A stretch of 10,030 nt of DNA. It comes from an uncultured Lachnospiraceae bacterium (lineage in GTDB: Bacteria; Bacillota; Clostridia; Lachnospirales; Lachnospiraceae). The translations under genes and the position numbers were made by a program. The stretch is taken from NCBI GenBank assembly GCA_947177515.1, contig CAMWUU010000107.1, forward strand, positions 1-10,030, given 5' to 3'. Shown here in pieces: positions 1-5,719 of the stretch (positions within the stretch are counted from its first letter, which is position 1; each line of letters opens with the position of its first letter). A model generated the notes under the pieces. The model was not told the origin of the DNA. It was given only the letters and a program-made list of their open reading frames with translations, and made no database searches.

Positions 1-1602
1 ATACGGATCATTCCCTTCCACTATCCCCCACTGCATCAAAAGTGCCGCCGCCCCTGTCACAAACGGTGCCGCCATCGAAGTTCCGGTTTTTAAGCTATAT
101 CCTCCCCCCGGCGCGGCTGTCAATATATCCACTCCCGGTGCCACCAAATCTGGCTTTTCCTGTTTTGTCCCCACCGCATAGCCGCGCCCGGAAAAATAAG
201 CATAGCCTCCTGTCCCAGAATCATATGCCCCCACGGAAATCACTCCCGCCGCCGTGGAAGGGATCGTAAGTGTTGTTTCCGGCGTACCCCGCAGAAAACC
301 AGTTTCCCTTGCTAGGGCACCGCTTCCCGGAAGCCATAAACGGTATTCCCCCGACACGATCCGGATGGGGGTTAATACAAGCCGCCAGGTTCCCCCTGCA
401 ATCGTGCCCGCAGTTGGAAGGAATGCAAAATAGATTTCCTGATTTACGGAATAGGGCTTTGGCTCCCCATAATAAATTGCTACCTGTGTTGCATCAAGCA
501 GAGCCTGGCGCACCTGCCCCGGCCGCACACTCCCGCTGCCTTCCCGTATGGACTCTTTTTCCCCATTGGGTGCAATCAGCTCAATCAGGAATTCATCTGC
601 AAAATTTTTCCATAGCTGCAAGGTAAGTGAACGCTCCCCCGCATCTACCGAAAATTCCTCCGTCTGCGCCCCGCCGCGCAGATTTCCTGCCGCATGCCCC
701 CTTGCTGCGCCCTCATTGCCCGTACCTGCAATAATGCAGTTCCGCCCATAATTTGATACTTCATTTAAATATTGCTCAAGGAGCGAGGTTCCATCATGCG
801 CCCCATAATTATTACCAAAACTTAAGTTGATTGCAATCGGCATGCGCCTTGCTGCTGCCTCACGCACCAGAAAGTCCATTGCGGTCATCAAATTGGTAGT
901 ACGCGGAAAGGAATTGCCAACAGAATTCCCAAGCTTTACAACCATCAGATCACTCTCATACGCTACACCACGGTATCTCCCCCCCGATGCAGAGCCGTTC
1001 CCTGCGGCAATTCCCGCCACCGCAGTCCCATGCCCGGAAATATCCGCCGCTGGCACAATGGACAAACGCTCCGGTACACTGTTAGCCTTTAATGCCCGGT
1101 CAATCTCCTCCCTTGTATAAATCCGCCCCGCCGTCTGATCCCAGTACAATTCAATCCGCGTTGTCCCGTCCGCATTCCGAAAATCCGGGTGTGCATAATC
1201 AATGCCAGAATCCACGATTCCCACTAGTATTCCCTTCCCGTTAAGCGTGGACACCCCCAGATTTCCAGCGATACGAACTGGCAGACAGGATGCCGATGAC
1301 GCATCTTCCAACTCAAAAAACAGCCGGTTCGGTTTTTCTGCAAACTCGATCTCCGGCTGTAAAAGAAGTTCCTCTATTTTATCCTGTGCAATCGTTATAA
1401 CCGCATAATAATTGATTAACAGGATGGCCTCAAATCCAAGCCGCCCCGCCAACCCTTCCAAATCCCCGTTATATTTTACAATCAGTTCCCAACGGTTTGT
1501 TTCCGCATCATATCCCGTACTTAATGCCACAGAATTTTGTCTTTCTGCTTCTGGTAAGGTAATTGCCAAATTTAGGGAATTATCCGCCTTGCCGCTCTCC
1601 AT
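1..1602 (-). CDS. S8 (subtilisin-like) serine peptidase, Csp-like, 3' end outside window
   Basis: The minus strand is open from an ATG at 1602 to the left edge, giving 534 residues. The subtilase signatures are all there: GIVDSGIDYAHPDF with Asp131, DISGHGTAVAG with His191, GTGNEG with oxyanion Asn296 and GTSMAAPFVTG with Ser509. The protein should therefore be catalytically competent. About 130 residues precede the first motif (a prodomain-like stretch with WELIVKYNGDLEGL). The segment between Asn296 and Ser509 is over 200 residues, long for a plain subtilase. An insert here fits the jelly-roll domain known in clostridial Csp germination proteases. No signal peptide is seen. The start is supported by GGAG 5 bases upstream and by N-terminal similarity to this family as I remember it. 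Only some tens of residues should be missing. The family call is firm; a role in spore germination is inferred from family and from the promoter-like site at 1655-1684. Confidence 0.93.
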   Translation of the reverse strand, partial: MESGKADNSLNLAITLPEAERQNSVALSTGYDAETNRWELIVKYNGDLEGLAGRLGFEAILLINYYAVITIAQDKIEELLLQPEIEFAEKPNRLFFELEDASSASCLPVRIAGNLGVSTLNGKGILVGIVDSGIDYAHPDFRNADGTTRIELYWDQTAGRIYTREEIDRALKANSVPERLSIVPAADISGHGTAVAGIAAGNGSASGGRYRGVAYESDLMVVKLGNSVGNSFPRTTNLMTAMDFLVREAAARRMPIAINLSFGNNYGAHDGTSLLEQYLNEVSNYGRNCIIAGTGNEGAARGHAAGNLRGGAQTEEFSVDAGERSLTLQLWKNFADEFLIELIAPNGEKESIREGSGSVRPGQVRQALLDATQVAIYYGEPKPYSVNQEIYFAFLPTAGTIAGGTWRLVLTPIRIVSGEYRLWLPGSGALARETGFLRGTPETTLTIPSTAAGVISVGAYDSGTGGYAYFSGRGYAVGTKQEKPDLVAPGVDILTAAPGGGYSLKTGTSMAAPFVTGAAALLMQWGIVEGNDPY

Positions 1603-1654
1603 GCCCTCTCCGATCCGTGCTCCTTTTGAGCATAATCCAAAAAGAATTCCTTTT

Positions 1655-1684
1655 ATTTTATGCGACAGGTGGAATAGAATATGA
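1655..1684 (-). promoter_or_regulatory. Candidate sigma-E-type (mother-cell sporulation) promoter for the S8 peptidase
   Basis: Read on the minus strand, TCATATT (1684-1678) is separated by 15 bases from CATAAAAT (1662-1655). This resembles the Bacillus/Clostridium sigma-E consensus, kmATATT about 14 bases before CATACAHT. It lies 53 bases before the peptidase ATG and downstream of the hairpin that closes the upstream gene, so it is in the right place to start a separate transcript. No TTGACA-like box was found here. Confidence 0.5.
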
Positions 1685-1725
1685 TCCCCCGCCCACAAAC
1701 CCGTTTTCTATTCCCTGCAAAACCA

Positions 1726-1757
1726 CACCCGCTGCCATTTCTTCCATGCAGCGGGTG
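1726..1757 (-). terminator. Hairpin terminator after the response regulator gene
   Basis: CACCCGCTGC (1726-1735) and GCAGCGGGTG (1748-1757) form a perfect GC-rich 10-bp stem with a 12-base loop, 38 bases beyond the receiver gene's stop. On the minus strand it is followed by TGGTTTTG, a weak T tract. It may work poorly as a factor-independent terminator, or as a processing site between the two genes. Confidence 0.55.
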
Positions 1758-1795
1758 CAATAGATTATATTTGCTCATTTTTAAAAAACTATTTC

Positions 1796-2149
1796 CTACT
1801 CCACCGCCGCAAGCAGCTCCTGCGGCTTAAATGGCTTTTTGATATACCCATCCGCCCTTAACTTTCGGATGGCATCGCTTACCTCTGACTCTTCATTCCC
1901 CGTCAAAAAGAGCACCTTCATGCCCTCCCCAAGCCCCTCACTGCGGATCTGGCCAAGTGTTTCGATCCCGCTTTTTTCCGGCATCTCCACATCCAAAAGC
2001 AGCACGTCAAACATATTCCCACGCAGCATTTCAAGTCCTGCGTCCCCGCTCTCCACAACCTCCACCTCGTGCTGCCCCTTTTTCAGCATCATTCCCGCAA
2101 GCTTGCGGTTCATCGCATCATCGTCCACAATCAATATTTTTTTACCCAT
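1796..2149 (-). CDS. Stand-alone response regulator receiver protein (CheY-like)
   Basis: This 117-residue protein is a single receiver domain with no output domain. It has the acidic pair Asp9/Asp10 after the first beta strand (KILIVDDD), phosphoacceptor Asp53 in LLLDVEMPEKSG, Thr83 in FLTGNEE and Lys105 in YIKKPF, so phosphorylation by a histidine kinase is expected. A cytoplasmic role as a phosphotransfer or protein-interaction switch is inferred. No kinase is encoded in the window, so the partner is unknown. The ATG start has AAAGGAG 6 bases upstream. The gene lies 193 bases upstream of the S8 peptidase on the same strand, but the hairpin and the candidate promoter between them argue for separate transcription. 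Confidence 0.92.
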   Translation of the reverse strand: MGKKILIVDDDAMNRKLAGMMLKKGQHEVEVVESGDAGLEMLRGNMFDVLLLDVEMPEKSGIETLGQIRSEGLGEGMKVLFLTGNEESEVSDAIRKLRADGYIKKPFKPQELLAAVE

Positions 2150-2177
2150 AAATTACTCCTTTCGTCAACCTGCCCAT
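2142..2177 (-). other. Possible 11-codon upstream ORF overlapping the response regulator start
   Basis: ATG at 2177 opens MGRLTKGVIYG and stops at 2142, overlapping the first codons of the receiver gene by 8 bases in another frame. AAAAGGAGG lies at 2189-2197, 11 bases upstream, which is a long spacing. The overlap would allow translational coupling. It could equally be chance, because the receiver gene has its own good ribosome binding site. Confidence 0.25.
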
Positions 2178-2226
2178 AAAGGGGCTGTCCTCCTTTTACA
2201 GTCCGCATACGCAATTCTTCCCCTCT

Positions 2227-2256
2227 ATTTTAGCGTATCCGCATTGTATTTGTCAA
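2227..2256 (-). promoter_or_regulatory. Sigma-A promoter of the response regulator
   Basis: On the minus strand, TTGACA (2256-2251) and TAAAAT (2232-2227) are separated by 18 bases, a near-consensus vegetative promoter. Transcription should begin near 2220, leaving a leader of about 70 bases before the receiver ATG. That leader holds a second Shine-Dalgarno-like AAAAGGAGG and an 11-codon reading frame. Confidence 0.8.
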
Positions 2257-2291
2257 TGTATACTAAAATACCGCTTTCGTATGGAATTTGT

Positions 2292-2760
2292 CTGGCACAG
2301 AGATTCATTGGGGAAAAGACGAATGAAATACCGGCAGCGCAGGAACTGTTAAAGCGAATGGACCTGAAAGGAACGATTGTGACGGCAGATGCCTTAAACT
2401 GCCAGAAAGACATCGTATCAGCAATCGTCGAAAGCAAAGGGGATTATGTGCTTTCATTAAAGGGAAACCAGGCGCTGTTTTATGAAGAAGTACAGGGATT
2501 CTTTGATGAAGAAAAAAAGGAAGAGAGCCGAAAAAATGGGAATGGGTATAAAAAGACTGTGGAAAAGGAACACGGGGAATTGTCCAAAGGGAATACACAT
2601 CACAGAGGATGTGGGCTGGTATGCAGACAGAAAACAGTGGAAGAAATTAAAGGCATTCGGGATGGTACATAAAACGCTTGCAAAGGGGAAAGAAACCGAA
2701 GAGGAATACCGTTATTATATATGCAGCATTGGGGAAGATGCCGAAGAATCAATCAGAAAT
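2292..2760 (+). pseudogene. ISAs1-family transposase fragment, 5'-truncated and frameshifted
   Basis: The stretch LAQRFIGEKTNEIPAAQELL followed by TIVTADALNCQKDIVSAIVE, GDYVLSLKGNQ and KKTVEKEHG is the central catalytic part of ISAs1-type (H-repeat-associated) DDE transposases. Reading begins without a start codon, and roughly the first third of the family protein is missing. Near 2587-2592 the frame changes: the upstream frame runs off into unrelated sequence, while the family pattern resumes one frame over as HITEDVGWYADRKQWKKLKAFGMV and EEYRYYICSI. This points to a one-base insertion. After SIRNFVKS the similarity ends and LanM-like sequence begins, so the C-terminal part and right end of the element are also lost. 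It cannot encode an active transposase. No inverted repeats of an intact element were found. Confidence 0.82.
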
Positions 2761-3054
2761 TTTGTAAAAAGCAAAATGGAAAAAGGATACTCATATAAGA
2801 GTGAAAAATTTTGCTTGTGTCATGGAAACTGTGGAAATATTGCATTATATTCCATGAACTGTATGGGAAAATACGGGGTTCAAGTAAAAGAAAAAATTTT
2901 GGAAAAAATGAGAAAAGCTATAGAAAGGAATGGCATAAAATGGAGTATACAGGAGTTTAACAATTATGGACTAATGGGAGGTATTACAGGAATTGGATGT
3001 TATTTCCTTTTGGGGTTTGAAGGCACAAAAAAGATATTAAGTATAGATATTTAG
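2761..3054 (+). pseudogene. C-terminal fragment of a LanM-type (class II) lanthipeptide synthetase, fused to the transposase remnant
   Basis: The last ~95 residues of the 190-residue ORF 2482-3054 no longer resemble a transposase. CLCHGNCGN fits the CHG zinc-binding motif of LanC cyclase domains (TGT-CAT at 2818-2823), where Cys and His hold the catalytic zinc. The end, NYGLMGGITGIGCYFLLGFE followed by LSIDI, fits the closing GLMxGxxGIGxxLLR pattern of LanM proteins. A full LanM is about 1000 residues with an N-terminal dehydratase domain. Dehydratase and most of the cyclase are absent, so no thioether synthesis is possible. The fusion is in frame with the second transposase frame, giving a chimeric ORF that may be translated but is probably inert. 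No lanthipeptide precursor, LanT or immunity transporter is seen. The family call rests on remembered motifs, not on a search. Confidence 0.68.
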
Positions 3055-3126
3055 ATGGCTCTAAGTAAAATCAATTATAGATGAATACCATTTTCTTCCA
3101 TTCTCTAACCGATTGCTGCCAGGCCA

Positions 3127-3154
3127 TTGCAAATTTTTTTGAAAGGTTTATAAT
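3127..3154 (+). promoter_or_regulatory. Sigma-A promoter upstream of the small secreted-protein ORF
   Basis: TTGCAA (3127-3132) and TATAAT (3149-3154) are separated by 16 bases. The predicted start of transcription is near 3161, about 80 bases before the ATG at 3242. The 3055-3241 gap holds no ORF; apart from this promoter I see nothing in it. Confidence 0.6.
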
Positions 3155-3241
3155 GAAGTTACTTAGTGAATAGTTAAGTCATTTGGTGTTCAAATTTATT
3201 CTGTGATTACCTTGAAAATTCGAAGAAAGGAGGAAAAAGTT

Positions 3242-3388
3242 ATGAAGAAAAGACTTGCAGTTTTATTAGCGGCTGCGATGTGCCTTTCTGTTGCTCCGCA
3301 GTCAACGCATTTAAATGCTGCTGAATCAACGGAACCAGGAATTCCTATCTTGTATATTAGTGGAATAAAACAATTGAAAATGAATTGA
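3242..3388 (+). CDS. Short ORF with signal peptide, probably the 5' half of a frameshifted secreted-protein gene
   Basis: It encodes 48 residues. MKKRLAVLLAAAMCLSVAPQ is a classic Sec signal peptide (KKR, hydrophobic core), with likely cleavage near HLNAA-ES. Only about 20 residues follow before the stop. The ATG has a strong AGAAAGGAGG-type ribosome binding site (around 3226-3233), and the promoter at 3127-3154 precedes it, so the start is well supported. A different GTG start at 3203 was rejected because it adds a non-signal-like extension. At ATTAGT/GGAATAAAA (3356-3368) the frame could be continued one frame over into the next ORF, which reads WNKTIENELNNYKGVF. The gene is therefore probably broken by a one-base loss. 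If intact, it would make a tiny secreted peptide of unknown function. Confidence 0.5.
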   Translation: MKKRLAVLLAAAMCLSVAPQSTHLNAAESTEPGIPILYISGIKQLKMN

Positions 3389-3408
3389 ACAACTATAAAG
3401 GAGTCTTT

Positions 3409-3630
3409 TTGGCTACTAAACAAATGGGGGAGAAGACAAAACAACTAACCGAAAACAAGTATGATATAGAGTGTGCTATATACGCCGCGCTAAATAAAAG
3501 AATAGAATGTGTTTATTGTGACGCTCCTATTGAAGTTCAATTGATTGGGATGAATTATTCAAAATTTATCCCAGAAGAAATTTTTTTTGTTAAGCATGAT
3601 TCGGTGTTTTTAAAGATACAATGCGGATGA
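3409..3630 (+). CDS. Hypothetical 73-residue protein, possibly the 3' half of the frameshifted secreted-protein gene
   Basis: The reading frame is open from 3361 to 3630. If translated on its own, the best start is TTG at 3409, with AAAGGAG 5 bases upstream; a TTG at 3385 and an ATG at 3424 are weaker choices. The protein has four cysteines (YDIECAIYAAL, IECVYCDAP, KIQCG), a mixed hydrophobic-polar pattern and no membrane segment. I do not recognise it. The codons upstream of 3409 already read like protein (NKTIENELNNYKG) back to a stop at 3358, where the preceding signal-peptide ORF is open in the neighbouring frame. Joining the two would give a secreted protein of about 129 residues. Whether this is a frameshift mutation or two small genes cannot be settled from this window. 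Confidence 0.45.
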   Translation: MATKQMGEKTKQLTENKYDIECAIYAALNKRIECVYCDAPIEVQLIGMNYSKFIPEEIFFVKHDSVFLKIQCG

Positions 3631-3707
3631 AAGTATTGGCAGGTAAAATCAAGAATTAGAAAAAGGATATTTTAGATAAAGATCGCAGGACATCGTTTTT
3701 ATTAAAC

Positions 3708-3731
3708 AGTTTAAACTAGCGAAAATTTTCG
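3708..3731 (+). promoter_or_regulatory. Two adjacent perfect palindromes upstream of the metalloprotease lipoprotein
   Basis: AGTTTAAACT (3708-3717) and CGAAAATTTTCG (3720-3731) are perfect palindromes 2 bases apart, 56 bases before the ATG at 3787. Even-symmetry sites of this kind are typical operator half-pairs, but no regulator is tied to them. No consensus promoter was found in 3631-3786; TATATTAAT at about 3763-3771 could be a -10 region. Confidence 0.35.
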
Positions 3732-3786
3732 GACGAAGATTTTTATTATTTAACTAATTATATTAATGAAAAAGGAGAATTGATAT

Positions 3787-5304
3787 ATGAAGAAAAATAG
3801 AGTGTTAACAATGCTGTTATGTATTATACTGATCTTTTCTTCGTGCGCTTCGGATTCTGCACCGGAATTGGTATTTATTACAGAAAAGATAATATTACGT
3901 GAGCCGGACAATACATTTGCGCTCAGCAAAGATATGGAGCTTTCATCGGTTGATGGTCTAACCTATGCTTTTGAGCGGGCAGTTTCGTCGGATGAGCGAA
4001 TGGATTGTATCAAGGAAACGCAATCTATATTGGACATAATAGGTTCGAAAAATAAAATTCATATTTATGTTTACGCTGATAGTACATATAATGACACATA
4101 TATAAGTGATGGCGCAATATATACTTTTGTGCAGTCATGGAAGTCGCCGGAATATATATCGTATTTATTATTGGGATTGTTTGGTGAATACTGTAATTAT
4201 GGGGCAATATATGGATATGCCGCTTTCTTGTACGGACAGTTAAACGGGGCAACCGCAAGGAAAAATGAATTTGTTTGGGACAATGCAACGAATTGTTCCG
4301 CGTTGGATTTGAATCTCCTGTGTTTTAATGAAACCTTTGTTTCGCCAAAAGAGGTAGAGAATGTAAGGAACATATCGGTCGCTTTTGTTTCTGATTATAT
4401 GAATGTGCATGGGATTAGCAAATTTCACGAGTTGTTGATAAACAGCGGAACCGTAGAAGGTGCAGAATTATTTGGAAAAGCATTGTCGGATTTCTATTCG
4501 GCGAATCATATTGATTATATTCCTTCGAATGTTTTATATGCGTTCGGCGGGCGTTCGTACGATTATATTGCAAGATGCCCATATGCTGCCTTTTTCATTA
4601 CAAAGGATTGGTATGATGAGAATGCAGAGCAAAATCCCCTGACATATGAGAATTTTTTACATCAGAATTATGTGGATGTAAAAAAATTTTTTGAGGTTAA
4701 TTCCGAACAGATGAGGAAATATCAGTTTCTTTTTGGTTTGGAACCATACAATAATGATTTGAAGGTGTATTTCTCGAATAATAAAAGACTATCGCGGGTT
4801 TCGTACTATAAACCGGAGACGCATTCCATATATTTGATGAATGTGGATTCCCTCATGCATGAGTATATTCATTCCATAACGGTTGAACATAACCCTTCTG
4901 ATTCAATGTGGAGCATTGAGGGAGCCACAAGATATTTTTCATATAAATATGATGATTATGGAATTGCTATACTTAATGCTGATTATAATGCGCCGGCAAG
5001 CAGTGAGGAAAATTTGTATATTCGTGAATTTAAAGAAAAAATCGGACGCGATATTGAGATAGAGGTTGATTTTACCGAGATAGAGGATATCATTGTATAC
5101 AGCAGGGGCTATTCTGATCCGAATAGTAGTTATGCTGCGGGATCTTCGTTTGTTGCTTACATGGTATCGCAGTTTGGGGAGGAGGAAGTGATCGGTATGA
5201 TTTTTTCGGAGCAAGGTGTGGAACATTCATTATATACGGAATTGGTTGATAATTGGGTATCCTATATTAATACAAATTATGCAGATTACAGTAAATATAA
5301 ATAG
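3787..5304 (+). CDS. Lipoprotein with HExxH zinc metalloprotease motif, family unassigned
   Basis: It encodes 505 residues. MKKNRVLTMLLCIILIFSSC is a lipoprotein signal peptide with the lipobox cysteine at 20, so the mature protein should be anchored on the outer face of the membrane. The sequence LMHEYIHSI carries HExxH at His358-His362. Sixteen residues later comes WSIEGATRYF with Glu378, which resembles the third zinc ligand motif of gluzincins such as the M1 family. Its spacing is slightly shorter than the x18 usual in M1. Further on, YAAGSSFVAYMVSQFGEEEVIGMI resembles the helical segment after the active site in such peptidases. The N-terminal ~300 residues contain many Tyr and Asn residues and match nothing I know. 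The ATG has AAGGAG 9 bases upstream. Zinc peptidase activity on surface or extracellular peptides is inferred; the substrate is unknown. It sits downstream of the lanthipeptide-synthetase remnant and is AT-rich, suggesting transfer with that locus. Confidence 0.82.
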   Translation: MKKNRVLTMLLCIILIFSSCASDSAPELVFITEKIILREPDNTFALSKDMELSSVDGLTYAFERAVSSDERMDCIKETQSILDIIGSKNKIHIYVYADSTYNDTYISDGAIYTFVQSWKSPEYISYLLLGLFGEYCNYGAIYGYAAFLYGQLNGATARKNEFVWDNATNCSALDLNLLCFNETFVSPKEVENVRNISVAFVSDYMNVHGISKFHELLINSGTVEGAELFGKALSDFYSANHIDYIPSNVLYAFGGRSYDYIARCPYAAFFITKDWYDENAEQNPLTYENFLHQNYVDVKKFFEVNSEQMRKYQFLFGLEPYNNDLKVYFSNNKRLSRVSYYKPETHSIYLMNVDSLMHEYIHSITVEHNPSDSMWSIEGATRYFSYKYDDYGIAILNADYNAPASSEENLYIREFKEKIGRDIEIEVDFTEIEDIIVYSRGYSDPNSSYAAGSSFVAYMVSQFGEEEVIGMIFSEQGVEHSLYTELVDNWVSYINTNYADYSKYK

Positions 5305-5325
5305 GTTTTTCGCGAAACAACACAA

Positions 5326-5364
5326 TTAAGGGGATAGTTTTAATAAATAGGACGCTCCCCTTAA
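5326..5364 (+). terminator. Hairpin after the metalloprotease gene
   Basis: TTAAGGGGA (5326-5334) and TCCCCTTAA (5356-5364) form a perfect 9-bp stem with a 21-base loop, 21 bases past the stop codon. ATTTTTATG follows at about 5371. The loop is large and the T run is separated from the stem, so it is a modest terminator candidate. From 5365 to 5503 no gene is recognisable. Confidence 0.45.
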
Positions 5365-5503
5365 AGATAAGATTTTTATGCCTTTATATCTCGCAATTCG
5401 CTATTTTAAAGTATTCAAACAAGCTTTGGCTGTTCGGCACTAACTTTTGGTGGCAAGAGGCCGCCAATATCTGAGCAGCACGCGGACAGTACCTGTTTCA
5501 TAG

Positions 5504-5719
5504 CATACATCGGATGAAATATATCATGAACAGGTAGTCTTGGAACATCGGACATGCAGGAAAAATATATGCATTGATTCGGTGTCAGAATTCGATGTGG
5601 AACAAATGGAGCAGCAGGAGGAAGGCGAAAAAGCTTTGCGGGCTGTCCATAAGCTCTTACATAGCGGAATGCTGACAAAGGTGCAGCGAAGAAGGTTTTT
5701 ACTACACTATTTTCTATGA
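5504..5719 (+). pseudogene. Fragment of a sigma-70-like factor of the mobile-element type
   Basis: After an in-frame TAG at 5501, the frame is open for 71 codons to TGA at 5717-5719, with no credible start. It reads DEIYHEQVVLEHR, then EEGEKALRAVHKLLHSGMLTKVQRRRFLLHYF. The last part resembles the start of region 4 in small sigma-70-like proteins of Clostridia, where (L)TxxQRRRhxLhYFEGLT leads into the helix-turn-helix. Here the frame ends exactly at HYF, so the DNA-binding helix is lost and it cannot work as a sigma factor. The adjoining helicase sequence takes over within a few bases, in another frame, which marks a deletion junction near 5712-5720. The family call is from memory of the motif. 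Confidence 0.5.

Noticed and set aside
42..1763. Several plus-strand ORFs of 60-118 codons rich in Pro and Ser
   Set aside because: They are antisense shadows of the S8 peptidase, whose minus-strand frame is continuous and carries all catalytic motifs.
2225..2598. Minus-strand ORFs over the transposase remnant
   Set aside because: They oppose recognisable ISAs1 sequence and have no family resemblance or ribosome binding site.
1839..2672. A 277-codon plus-strand ORF
   Set aside because: Its first half is antisense to the receiver gene and only its second half is the transposase fragment; it is a chance run-in, not one gene.
4025..5226. Minus-strand ORFs of 62-95 codons inside the lipoprotein gene
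   Set aside because: Rich in Ile, His and Tyr from reverse reading of AT-rich codons; the plus-strand gene explains the region.
5415..5678. An 87-codon minus-strand ORF
   Set aside because: Overlaps the sigma-like fragment on the plus strand and shows no motif; no credible ribosome binding site was noted.
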